Source: DAOUEO01 sp963763495 (GTDB lineage Bacteria > Chloroflexota > Dehalococcoidia > DSTF01 > JALHUB01). From it: a stretch of 36,124 nt of DNA. Below the pieces are notes generated by a model, which was not told the DNA's origin, ran no database searches, and saw nothing but the letters and a program-made list of their open reading frames with translations. This document shows, piece by piece, positions 9,765 through 17,938 of this stretch. Position 1 is the stretch's first letter. The number at the start of each line of letters is the position of its first letter. Position numbers and translations under genes: made by a program. The DNA is taken from positions 1 to 36,124 of the forward strand of contig CAVXOY010000002.1 in assembly GCA_963763495.1 (NCBI GenBank), read 5' to 3'.

Positions 9765-11180
9765 CTAGCCGTGGATAGAAAGCAACCTTATGAAGTTGGT
9801 GCCGCCGGCGGGCACCTCCGGCGCCGCTCCTATCACGATTACCACTCCACCCTCAGGAACCAGCTTCCGAGACCGCATCTCACGCGCGATCTGGGCCACC
9901 GGGTCTTCTTTGTCATGCCCTTTCGTCACTACCAGCGGAACGACTCCCCGCCAGAGGGCGAGCTGGCGGGCGATGGCCCCTCGCTCGGTGAGAGCGAATA
10001 TGGAGGCGCGAGGGTGCAGCTTGGAGAGGATAGCAGCGGTCCGTCCGGAGCGTGTATGCGCGGCCAGCGCCTCGGCCTTGATCTCTGTCGCCAGCGCCAC
10101 GGCGGCATGACAGACAGCATGGGCGCGCGTCCGCCGGTGCACCCCACCGGTGATGCCCGTCATGGGCAGGGTCTCCGCCTCTCGGATTATCCTGTCCATC
10201 GCCTCCACCGCCGCGACCGGGTATTCGCCCACAGCCGTCTCTCCGCTGAGCATGACAGCGTCGGTGCCGTCGAGGACAGCGTTGGCGACATCCGACGCCT
10301 CGGCGCGGGTCGGCCGCGGGTTGCGGGTCATGGAATCGAGCATCTGAGTGGCAATGATCACCGGCTTGCCGATGGAGTTCGCCCTCTCGACGATCCACTT
10401 CTGCACGATCGGCACCCTTTCCGCCGACAGCTCTATCGCCAGGTCGCCGCGGGCCACCATCACGCCATCAAACACGTTCAGGACTTCCTCCATATGCTCG
10501 AGCGCCTCCGGCAGTTCTATCTTCGCCAGTAGGGGCACCCTTTGCCCGGACTCCTTTATGATCCGCCGCGCCGCCAACGAGTCCTCCGGCCGCCGCACGA
10601 AGCTAAGGGCGACGATGTCCACTCCTTGGGCTAGGCCGAAGCGAAGGTCTTCTTGGTCTTTCTCCGTCAGGGCGGGAGCGGTCAGTCTGACCCTGGGCAG
10701 ATTCAGCCCCTTGTGCTCGGACAGCATGCCACCATGGACGACCACCGACTTGACCTCCTCAGCGGAGACGGCGGTGACCTTGAGCTCGATAAGGCCGTCG
10801 TCCATAAGGATAGGATCGCCGGGATGAACCTGCTGGGGGAGATCCCTATAGTCCGTGGAGACGCATTTCTCAGTCCCCTCCACCTCCCGCGTGGTAATGG
10901 CCAAGGACGCGCCGGGCTTGAGCTCGACCGAGCCACCGACCAGCTTGCCGATGCGGATCTTCGGCCCCTGGAGGTCCTGCATGACAGCGACGACGCGGCC
11001 CGCCTCACGGGCGATCTGCCTCACCGCCGCAATCCGGCGGGCGTGAGCGTCTTCGTCGTCGTGAGAGAAATTGAGCCGTACCACGTCGACGCCGGCCTCG
11101 ATGATCTGGCGGAGCACCGCCTCGTCGTCAGTCGCCGGGCCCAGGGTGGCGATTATCTTCGTCCTGCGGAAAGTGGACAT
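9765..11180 (-). CDS. pyk: pyruvate kinase
   Basis: About 471 residues, full length. It catalyses phosphoenolpyruvate plus ADP to pyruvate plus ATP, the last step of glycolysis. Visible landmarks are RRTKIIATLGPATDD at the N-terminus, VVRLNFSHDD, QDLQGPKIRIG, the catalytic loop LLAKIELPEALEHMEEV, GVMVARGDLAIEL, IATQMLDSMTRNPRPTRAEASDVANAV and DAVMLSGETAVGEYP. A C-terminal alpha/beta regulatory domain follows (AHTRSGRTAAILSKLHP). The ATG at 11180 is preferred because GAGG precedes it; a second ATG four codons upstream lacks this. It is the last gene of a minus-strand series after the thiolase gene, with a 40-base gap. The stop codon lies inside a 6-bp inverted repeat (CGGCTA/TAGCCG). Confidence 0.96.
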   Translation of the reverse strand: MSTFRRTKIIATLGPATDDEAVLRQIIEAGVDVVRLNFSHDDEDAHARRIAAVRQIAREAGRVVAVMQDLQGPKIRIGKLVGGSVELKPGASLAITTREVEGTEKCVSTDYRDLPQQVHPGDPILMDDGLIELKVTAVSAEEVKSVVVHGGMLSEHKGLNLPRVRLTAPALTEKDQEDLRFGLAQGVDIVALSFVRRPEDSLAARRIIKESGQRVPLLAKIELPEALEHMEEVLNVFDGVMVARGDLAIELSAERVPIVQKWIVERANSIGKPVIIATQMLDSMTRNPRPTRAEASDVANAVLDGTDAVMLSGETAVGEYPVAAVEAMDRIIREAETLPMTGITGGVHRRTRAHAVCHAAVALATEIKAEALAAHTRSGRTAAILSKLHPRASIFALTERGAIARQLALWRGVVPLVVTKGHDKEDPVAQIAREMRSRKLVPEGGVVIVIGAAPEVPAGGTNFIRLLSIHG

Positions 11181-11220
11181 CCAATACCTCATTCTTCAAA
11201 GTGTGTGCGCAAAGGGCTCT

Positions 11221-12435
11221 CTAATCCGTGCGCTCAATAACAGCGGCGATGCCCTGCCCGCCGCCGATACACATCGTCTCCAGCGCGAGATGAGCATCCC
11301 GCCGCTCCATTTCATGCAGCAGCGTCGCCATGATGCGGACGCCGGTGGCGCCCACGGGATGCCCAATGGAGATGCCGGAGCCGTTGACGTTCATCCTCTC
11401 GAAATCGCTCTCCTTGAACCCCCACTCCCTGGTACAGGCCAGTACCTGGGCTGCAAACGCCTCGTTGAGCTCGATTAGGTCCATGTCCTTCAGGGTCATA
11501 CCCAGGCGTTCCAGCGCTTTCTTGGAGGCAGACACCGGCCCCAGTCCCATGTAGGCGGGATGAACACCGGCCGCTGCCCAGGTCAGTAGCTTGCCCATCG
11601 GCTTCAGCCCCAGCTCTTTCGCCTTCTCAGGCGAGGTGACGATACAGCAGGCGGCGGCATCATTCTCACCGCTGGCGTTGCCCGCCGTCACGGTCGCCTC
11701 CGGGTCCTGCTTGATGCGCAGGGGCCGCAGCGTCGCCAGCTTCTCCAGGGTCGTATCGGCGCGGGGGTGCTCGTCGCGCGTCACCAGCGTCGTCTCGCCC
11801 TTCTTGGAGGTCACAGGCACCGGCACCGTCTCGGCGTCGAACCTGCCTGCGTCCCAAGCCGCGACGGCCCGCTGGTGGGAGCGGAGGGCGTACTCGTCCT
11901 GCTCCTCGCGGGGGATCTTGTACTCGCGGCGAAGGTTCTCCGCCGTCTCCACCATTCCACCCTCGACAGGATAGAGGGCGCTCCCCGCCGTCACGCGGCC
12001 GCGGTCCAGGCGATCCAAGAGCGTCATGTTCCCTCGATTGGGGCCCCAGCGAGCGGAGGCGATGTAGAACTCGGCGTTGCTCATGCTCTCCACGCCGCCG
12101 GCCAGCACGACGTCAGCCACGCCGGTCTGCACCTCCATCGCCGCCAGGCAGATCGCCTGCAGGCCGGAGCCGCAGCGCCGGTCGATCTGAAATCCGGGAA
12201 CCTCCACAGGCAGGCCCGCCCGCAGCGCCGCCAGCCGACCTACCGCCGGTGTCTCGCCGTTGGGATAGCAGTGGCCGAAGATGCAGTCGTCGATGGCCTT
12301 CGGGTCGAGCTTGCTTCTCTCCAGAACAGCCGTCACGACCGTCGACGCCAGCGTCTCCACGTCCACGTCCCGCAGAGCGCCGCCGTAGCGGCCCACGGGT
12401 GTACGCACAGGGCTACAGATAACCACGTCTCTCAT
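11221..12435 (-). CDS. thiolase (acetyl-CoA C-acetyltransferase type)
   Basis: About 404 residues. Thiolases condense two acyl-CoAs or cleave 3-ketoacyl-CoA with CoA. The active-site nucleophile Cys88 is in DRRCGSGLQA. The catalytic His359 is in GHPVGATG and the general base Cys389 in CIGGGQG; NEAFAAQ completes the set. The chain is homologous throughout to bacterial AtoB/FadA types. It could act in fatty-acid oxidation or in acetoacetyl-CoA formation; the sequence does not decide. The start at 12435 has a strong GGGGGTGAG upstream; a GTG three codons earlier is also possible. It lies 39 bases after the OYE-like gene and 40 before pyk, so these are probably co-transcribed. Confidence 0.95.
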   Translation of the reverse strand: MRDVVICSPVRTPVGRYGGALRDVDVETLASTVVTAVLERSKLDPKAIDDCIFGHCYPNGETPAVGRLAALRAGLPVEVPGFQIDRRCGSGLQAICLAAMEVQTGVADVVLAGGVESMSNAEFYIASARWGPNRGNMTLLDRLDRGRVTAGSALYPVEGGMVETAENLRREYKIPREEQDEYALRSHQRAVAAWDAGRFDAETVPVPVTSKKGETTLVTRDEHPRADTTLEKLATLRPLRIKQDPEATVTAGNASGENDAAACCIVTSPEKAKELGLKPMGKLLTWAAAGVHPAYMGLGPVSASKKALERLGMTLKDMDLIELNEAFAAQVLACTREWGFKESDFERMNVNGSGISIGHPVGATGVRIMATLLHEMERRDAHLALETMCIGGGQGIAAVIERTD

Positions 12436-12474
12436 GGTGCTCACCCCCGGTTTCCGTCAGAACTGTCACTCCTG

Positions 12475-13575
12475 CTATTCCTGTCCCGCTTCTTGCCGGA
12501 GCCGGTACTCCTCTCCGCACTCAAGCGGCTCTCCCCGCACACCGAACCCGAAGCACTTGTTGCAGCTAAGGCACTTGGCGGGCGACCTATCGCCGCCTTG
12601 CCAGCGGGCGATAAGGTCATTCTCCCGAATAAGGGGCCGGCTCAGCGACACCATGTCCGCATCACCGTCAAGGATCGATTCTACGGTGGACAGGGAACGG
12701 ATGCCGCCCACGAGCATGATCGGGATATCAACCGTCCGTTTCGCGGCAGCAGCGTCTTCGCGGAAGTAAACGTGCTCCTGGTCTTCCGGCCGGGCAGTAA
12801 CCGTCGCGCTGCCGGTGCCAATACTGATCTCGGCGGCGGACAGCCCCTCACCGGCCATGGCTTTCAGCGTCTCCAGGCCCTCGGCGAGCGTCATCCCTCC
12901 CTCTCTGCTGTCCCGCAGACCCAGCTTGATCATGACCGGATAGTCGTCGCCGACCGCCTGCCGCACCGCCCGCAGCACTGCAAGATGGAAGCGCTGCCGT
13001 TTCTGCGGCGACCCACCCCATTCATCCGTCCGGTGGTTGGTTAGCGGCGAGAGGAACTGCGTCATCAAATAGCCATGAGCGCCGTGCAACTGAACAGCGT
13101 CGAACCCGGCTCTCTTGGCGCGGACAGCGGCAGCGGCGAAACTATGCACCGTCGCCTCCACCTCTTCCGGCGTCATAGCCCGGTGCTCCCAGGGATGCCC
13201 TTCAATATGAGAGGGACCGAGGGCTTGACCATCGCGCCTGAGCAGCATTCGGGTGTTGATGCCGCCGTGGGCGATCTGTGCCGCTATCTTGGCGCCGTGG
13301 TCGTGCGCCGCCTTCACCAGACGCCGCAACCCCTCGACGTGGCGGTCATCGGAGATGCCGTACTGACGGATGGCCGCCTTCCCTTCCTCCGAGACGTAGG
13401 CGTAGCCGGTGACGATGAGGCCCACGCCGCCGCGGGCCAGCCCCTCGATTATCCGAACCGAGATGTCGGTCACCTCACCATCGTCGGTCGCGCTGCTGTC
13501 CCACGTGGCCGAACGCATGAAGCGGTTACGAATCTCCATGCCGGCGATAGTGATCGGTGAAAAAGGGTTGGCCAT
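12475..13575 (-). CDS. NADH:flavin oxidoreductase, Old Yellow Enzyme-like
   Basis: 366 residues forming a single FMN-binding TIM barrel. Markers include NPFSPITIAGMEIRNRF, AAQIAHGG, the active-site region FDAVQLHGAHGYLMTQF, LSPLTNHRTDEWGGS and the phosphate-binding IMLVGGIRS. The C-terminus has four cysteines in KCLSCNKC and then LECG. These recall the 4Fe-4S site at the same place in 2,4-dienoyl-CoA and 2-enoate reductases, but the long FAD/NADH-binding C-terminal domain of those enzymes is missing. It probably reduces an activated C=C bond using FMN, possibly with an external electron donor. The start codon shares one base with the stop of the upstream glycosyltransferase gene, indicating coupling. 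Confidence 0.9.
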   Translation of the reverse strand: MANPFSPITIAGMEIRNRFMRSATWDSSATDDGEVTDISVRIIEGLARGGVGLIVTGYAYVSEEGKAAIRQYGISDDRHVEGLRRLVKAAHDHGAKIAAQIAHGGINTRMLLRRDGQALGPSHIEGHPWEHRAMTPEEVEATVHSFAAAAVRAKRAGFDAVQLHGAHGYLMTQFLSPLTNHRTDEWGGSPQKRQRFHLAVLRAVRQAVGDDYPVMIKLGLRDSREGGMTLAEGLETLKAMAGEGLSAAEISIGTGSATVTARPEDQEHVYFREDAAAAKRTVDIPIMLVGGIRSLSTVESILDGDADMVSLSRPLIRENDLIARWQGGDRSPAKCLSCNKCFGFGVRGEPLECGEEYRLRQEAGQE

Positions 13576-15499
13576 CAGCTATCTCCTACCCAGACGACCT
13601 CGTTGTCCGCCCGACTTTGTCCTTTGCGGAGAGTCGTCGCACTCCAGATCAGCTTACCTGGGCAGCCACGTTGGTGTCCAATCAGGCCGAGCATGATGAA
13701 CGACAGCGCCAGACTGGCGATCACCGTGGGCCACTCCTCCCTCATCCGCTTGCCGGCGTCCTCCAGCAGAACATCCCGCTTCGTCTCGGAGACAAGGGTG
13801 AAGGCGACGGTGCCCCGAAGGGGGACGCCGTTCAGATCCGCCGAGGCAAGGACAGACGTCGGCGGAACTTCGGCCATCTCCACCTCAAAGGGACGCATCG
13901 GGGTCAAGGAGACGCGGAAGAGCGTTCGATAAGCGTCCTCCACATACCCCAGGTCTATCCGGTTCGTGCCGCCCTCGATAGAGACGACCCGCGGCGGCAG
14001 CAAGACACCGTCGGAGCCGCCTTCCACCGAGAGCTCGCCATCGTGTCACCCTCTGAGAACTGTGAACTCAATCGCCCGCACGTCGTCGCGGCCGGAGAAG
14101 AACGAAAAAGCAAACTCGCCGCCCGCCGGCACTACCTGGGGAGGCGCCGGCGTCGAATACGGGGATACCGCCACCTCGCCATGGACAAGGAACACCGCGA
14201 CGAGGTACGCGACAAGAGAGCCCAGGAGTGCGGGCGTCAGCAAAGGCGCCGGCTCGTAGGTCGGCCTATTCTCCGCCCGCGTTCGCCAGAACAGGGCTAG
14301 CGCTCCCACCCAGGCAGCAGCGCCAAGCCAGAAGAAGACTGTCCTCAAGGGCTCATACGGGATCACCGTATCGAGAGGTGGAATGTTGAAGACGCGTCCG
14401 GTCAACGGCGCAAACAGTCCCGTCCCCAAGTCATTGCCGTGGTCGAGAGTCAGAACGATCGCATAGACCGTCACGATCAGATAGGGGACCAGGAAGCCTC
14501 TGCGCACCGGCACAGCGAGAGCCAGTGCGCCCAGCATCAGGATAGAGCGCTGCGGGTTCCATTCCGGCAGAAAGTAGATAAGCGCGTGGGCAGCGAGGAA
14601 CGAGAATAACAGCAGCGGGCCCCGCTCCTCGTCCTCACGCGACCGCCGCAGCCAGAGAAAGGCCAGGAATGCGACGTAAAGACGGCGAGCGTGGCGTTCC
14701 CCGCCGGCGATGCCTTGCCCGCCTGAGTGCCGAAGAGCCCGTGGTCCCAGAAGTAGGGAGTCCAAAGGAACGGCGCCACCAGCACTGCGAAGGCGCCGAG
14801 GCCAGCCCCGGCCAGCAGCGCCTTCTCGCGATAGCTGCGACCGAGCACCATCGCAAACGGTATGACCAGCAGGATCGGCGTGATCTTGATAGCAGCGCCC
14901 ACCGCCAGAGCGATCATCGCCAGCAGCCGCAGCGGTACCTCCCGCCCGCCGATCCGCAGCCCTTCGCCTTCCAGGGCGCGCATCGCCAGGGCGAGTCCCA
15001 CGGTCGAGGCGAGGAAAGCCCAGCCGTCGTTCTGCCCCATCAGCAGGCCGTACAGGATTACGGCCGGGTTGACGAGCCAGAGCACGGCGGCGATCTCCCC
15101 ACGGCGGCCTCGCAGCGTCTTCGTGAGAACAAACGCGACGAGGAGGTAGACGGCAAGATAAGGTAGCTTCAGAAGAAAAGTGACCGGCAGATCACGAAGT
15201 ATGGAGTCGAAGGTGTCGGACTGCCAGCCCTGCACGTTAACGAGATGCGCCGTGTCCAGCGCCTGGAGCCAGAGCGCCGTCGGATAATAGAACAGCGGCC
15301 CGTAGGGAGCGCCGGACAGCCCATTCGGCAAAACGCCGCTCGGCTCGTCGGCGACAGCGTGATAGACGTTCGGGTGATCGGTGAGGATGAGAGAGCTGTT
15401 GTAGGTGCTGAGGTACATGTCCCCATGTCCCGACACCGGCACAAGGAGGCCGAGAAGAAGCGGAAGGAGGACTAGGATAGTGAGCCGGCGAACCGTCAT
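13575..15499 (-). CDS. polytopic GT-C-like glycosyltransferase with C-terminal extracytoplasmic domain (one frameshift, one in-frame TGA)
   Basis: The ATG at 15499 opens MTVRRLTILVLLPLLLG, the first of many membrane helices. A loop with PYGPLFYYPTALW resembles polyprenyl-phosphate-sugar-dependent GT-C enzymes. Conserved-looking helices include WLVNPAVILYGLLMGQND and AAIKITPILLVIPFAM. A one-base shift near 14672-14690 joins GNATLAVF to YVAFLAFLWLRRSRED. After the last helices an extracytoplasmic beta-rich domain begins (GEFAFSFFSGRDDVRAIEF). It is interrupted by TGA at 14046-14048 but resumes in the same frame (HDGELSVEGGSDGVLLPPR) and ends with a helix (PTVIASLALSFIMLGLIG). The likely role is transfer of sugar to a lipid, protein or cell-envelope glycan; donor and acceptor are unknown. 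No Shine-Dalgarno is evident. Confidence 0.72.
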
Positions 15500-15545
15500 G
15501 AGCTGATGATAGCGCGCCGGCGGGTTCCTGTCAGGGGTTCACCAC

Positions 15546-15574
15546 TTGTCTCGGGCTTCGTCTTTCCCTAGACT
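15546..15574 (+). promoter_or_regulatory. candidate promoter of the FTR-like gene
   Basis: TTGTCT (15546-15551) and TAGACT (15569-15574) are separated by 17 bases and end 42 bases before the ATG, in the divergent region between the glycosyltransferase and FTR-like genes. Each hexamer matches consensus at four of six positions. Confidence 0.4.
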
Positions 15575-15616
15575 TTATAGACAGAGTGTAGCCACAACTC
15601 GCCGAAAGGGAGACAA

Positions 15617-16106
15617 ATGGGTCTGGACAAGCCGACTGACGAAGACCGCGCGCAGGCATCGCCGGAGAACGTCGAGAAGATGTGGCAGTTCGTCGAGAGG
15701 TTCGCCGTGAAGAGCGGCAGCTACCTCCATCCCCAGCGCGAGATCACCGAGTACTTGGTCATCGGGCTGGCGAAGCACATCGACGAGGTCGGCCGGCCGC
15801 TCTGCCCCTGCAACTTCTACGAAGACATAGTGGCGGAGGCCAAGCTCGAGTCGCTGGTCCTGCCCCTGCGAGGAGATGCAGCGGTTCAAGTACTGCCACT
15901 GAATGCTGTTCTGTAATTCGGAAGGTCTTCCGATAACAGAGTACCTGCCGGAAGGGCATGAAGGACGCGAGGCCTACGGCGTCGTCAAAGACCCTCACCC
16001 CGACAAGGGTCGCGCCCTCGGCCGCCTCGAAGAGAAGCGGGGTCACGAGCTAAGAAAGAACAGCCACGAAACCCCTCTAGCGATCGCCTTTCCCCCGGCG
16101 CGCTAG
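15617..16106 (+). CDS. ferredoxin:thioredoxin reductase catalytic-subunit homologue with in-frame TGA at the redox-active cysteine (putative selenoprotein)
   Basis: The ATG at 15617 follows AAAGGGAG. The first cluster motif is CPC (Cys63, Cys65 in PLCPCNFYED). One extra base near 15850-15853 must be skipped; the frame then reads WSCPCEEMQRFKYCH, TGA, MLFCNSEGLPITEYLPEGHE. Skipping one base gives exactly CPC-X16-CPC-X8-CHx, the FTR catalytic-subunit signature. In characterised FTRs the cysteine at this last position pairs with the second Cys of the first CPC in the active-site disulfide, beside the 4Fe-4S cluster. Here it is TGA (residue 95), so selenocysteine is proposed. The sequence after TGA is clearly FTR-like (GLPITEYLPEGHEGREAYG). 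The tail is about 40 residues longer than the spinach subunit. The enzyme would pass ferredoxin electrons to a thiol partner; no ferredoxin or thioredoxin gene is adjacent. The stop overlaps the convergent MBL gene stop within CTAG. Confidence 0.85.
15900..15902 (+). other. in-frame TGA, candidate selenocysteine codon
   Basis: The TGA occupies the third position of the family's CHC motif (TAC TGC CAC TGA ATG). Recognisable FTR coding sequence continues in the same frame for about 65 codons. TGC to TGA is a one-base difference, so an error is possible, but the downstream hairpin argues for recoding. Confidence 0.7.
15911..15939 (+). promoter_or_regulatory. putative bacterial SECIS element
   Basis: Upper stem TCGGAA (15918-15923) pairs perfectly with TTCCGA (15928-15933) around a GGTC tetraloop (15924-15927). 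A lower stem CTGT (15911-15914) pairs with ACAG (15936-15939). Between the stems A15916 can pair with T15934, leaving T15917 bulged. The loop begins 22 nt after the TGA, within the spacing known for bacterial SECIS elements. Its GGUC loop and bulged U resemble the E. coli fdhF element recognised by SelB. No selA, selB, selC or selD is in the window. Confidence 0.7.
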
Positions 16107-16951
16107 ATCTCGCCGTCAAACTCCAGATAGAGCCGCCTGATAGTGAACAGCGCCCGCTCCGGCTCGTTCCAGTCCGCATACTCGCCGAGACGAAGCCCTT
16201 GCGCTGCCTCCTCAGCCGTCAGGCCGCGGGTATGGGCCCGGCGCGCCTGCCGTCGCAGCAGCGTTAGGTACCCCCGCACGAGCTGGAGGTCCTGGAAGGC
16301 GCCGACGGGCCCGTGGCCGGGGACAACGACATCTACGTCCATCTTCGCCAGCCGGTCGAGCGACCGTATCCAGCCGCTCACATGTCCATCGAAGGTAACC
16401 GGCGTCACCCGGAAGAAGGCGAGGTCTCCGGCGAAGAGCACCTTCACCTGGGGCAGATAGACCACCAGGTCGCTGACGCTGTGCCCCGGCGGAAAGCTGA
16501 TAATCTGCGCGCGGTGAGTCCCGAGATGGAACTCCAGCACCCCCTCGAAAGTGACGTCGGGCAGGCGGATCGGCAGATCCTGGAAATCGGCGGCCCAGTG
16601 AGGAAGCAACGTGGTCAATATCTCGGGAATCCCCGTGAGTTCCTGCTCGACCCGCCCCCTGTGATGGGCGATGACGCGCGCCTCCGGGAAGAGACCGTTC
16701 CCCAGCGTGTGATCGACGTGGTGGTGAGTGTTGATGAGGCGGCTCACCGGCTTGGAAGTGACGCGACGTATCTGGGCCTGGAACTCGCGGTTCATCGAGC
16801 GGGTAAACAGCGAGTCCACGATCACGACGTCGTTTTCGCCGACGATGAAGCCGGCGTTGCTCACGCAGAGCCCGCCCGTCGCCTGGACGTAGGCGAAGAC
16901 GCCGTCCGCCACCTCCACAAGCTCAGTCGGCCATTCAGTGGATGCGCTCAT
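16103..16951 (-). CDS. metallo-beta-lactamase-fold hydrolase
   Basis: About 282 residues. The zinc motif HxHxDH is in NTHHHVDHTLGNG (His76, His78, Asp80, His81). Later ligands are in FPPGHSVSD, VLFAGDLAFF and VVPGHGPVG, so both metal sites look complete. This fold includes lactonases, glyoxalase II-like thioesterases and other hydrolases; the substrate is unknown. The ATG at 16951 has AGAGGGCGAGGG upstream. An ATG at 17005 would overlap the SDR stop as ATGA and add 18 unconserved residues. Either way it is translationally downstream of the SDR gene. Its stop overlaps the convergent FTR-like gene in CTAG. Confidence 0.88.
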   Translation of the reverse strand: MSASTEWPTELVEVADGVFAYVQATGGLCVSNAGFIVGENDVVIVDSLFTRSMNREFQAQIRRVTSKPVSRLINTHHHVDHTLGNGLFPEARVIAHHRGRVEQELTGIPEILTTLLPHWAADFQDLPIRLPDVTFEGVLEFHLGTHRAQIISFPPGHSVSDLVVYLPQVKVLFAGDLAFFRVTPVTFDGHVSGWIRSLDRLAKMDVDVVVPGHGPVGAFQDLQLVRGYLTLLRRQARRAHTRGLTAEEAAQGLRLGEYADWNEPERALFTIRRLYLEFDGEI

Positions 16952-17001
16952 CCCTCGCCCTCTCTTTCCTGAGTCTCTTTCAGCACCATGAGTCGGGCCG
17001 G

Positions 17002-17766
17002 TCATCCCCGCAGCAACATCCCCCCATCTACCACCAGCGTCTGCCCGGTCACCAGGTCCGCCTCGATGAAGTCGAGCACGGACTGAGATACTTCCTCAGG
17101 AGTGCAAATCCGCCCCAGCGGCGTGATCGAGGCGATGGCCGCCTTGAACGCCTCGTAGTCCGCCACCTCCTTTCGGGCCAGGTGCCAGCGGGTATCGATA
17201 AAGCCGGGGGCAACGCAGTTCACCCGCACCTCCGGCGCAAACGACCGCGCAAATGACACCGTCATGTTGATGACTGCCGCCTTGGAGGCGCAGTAGGCGA
17301 TTGAGCTGCCCACGGCGCGGACACCGGCAATCGAGGAGATGTTGACGATGCACCCCTTGCCCTGCCGCTTCATGTGGGGTATGACAGCCCGCGAGCAGAA
17401 GAAGACACCCTTCACGTTCACCGCCAGAATGTGGTCCCACATCTCCTCGGTCAGACCTTCGAGGTCGTCGAAATCGACGAAATAGGTTATGCCGGCGTTG
17501 TTGACAAGTATGTCCACCGCCCCGAAGCGATCCACCGTCTCCTTGACCATCTCTCGCACCTGGTCATCCTTGGATACGTCGGCCCGCACCAGCAGCGCCT
17601 TGGCGCCCAGAGCCTCCACGTCGGCGAGCGTCCGGCGCGCCTCGTCCTCAGAGCGCGAGTAGTTGATGACGACGTTGGCGCCGCGCTTGGCGAGATCGAG
17701 CGCAATGGCCCGCCCTACGCCTGCCGCCGAGCCAGTGACGATAGCTGTCTTCTCCGAGACCTCCAT
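17002..17766 (-). CDS. short-chain dehydrogenase/reductase (FabG-like)
   Basis: About 254 residues, classical SDR length. The nucleotide-binding glycine motif is TGSAAGVG, followed by NNAG (LVNNAGITY), the catalytic Ser in NISSIAG, and Tyr/Lys in YCASKAA. The C-terminal substrate loop has CVAPGFIDT and the end is GQTLVVDGGMLL. It uses NAD(P)H or NAD(P)+ on a carbonyl or hydroxyl substrate. The FabG-like label is by general resemblance, not specificity. The start at 17766 is chosen because a strong AAGGAGG precedes it; a frame ten codons longer lacks one. A -10-like TAGAAT is present at 17821-17826 on the minus strand, without a convincing -35. The MBL hydrolase gene follows directly, so the two may act in one catabolic step series. 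Confidence 0.93.
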   Translation of the reverse strand: MEVSEKTAIVTGSAAGVGRAIALDLAKRGANVVINYSRSEDEARRTLADVEALGAKALLVRADVSKDDQVREMVKETVDRFGAVDILVNNAGITYFVDFDDLEGLTEEMWDHILAVNVKGVFFCSRAVIPHMKRQGKGCIVNISSIAGVRAVGSSIAYCASKAAVINMTVSFARSFAPEVRVNCVAPGFIDTRWHLARKEVADYEAFKAAIASITPLGRICTPEEVSQSVLDFIEADLVTGQTLVVDGGMLLRG

Positions 17767-17938
17767 GGTTTCCTCCTTGCTCTCAGTCTTCCTCATGAGC
17801 AGGAACGCGCTACAACCGTTATTCTACCTCGCGGGGCGCGTTAGACGCTTGCCGCGGCGTGGTCGACGTTGACCGCAGTCGCGCCTTCATGTGACACTGG
17901 CGCCACGTTCGGCTCTTGCACTAGGAAGGAGGCACGTC

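Noticed and set aside
14051..14080. Selenocysteine at the glycosyltransferase TGA
   Set aside because: No Cys is expected there, and no hairpin with a GGTC-type loop lies 16-37 bases downstream of the TGA.
15903..16106. Reading the region after the TGA as a separate small gene starting at the ATG
   Set aside because: The sequence after TGA is the standard continuation of the FTR chain, there is no ribosome site before that ATG, and splitting would destroy the CHC motif.
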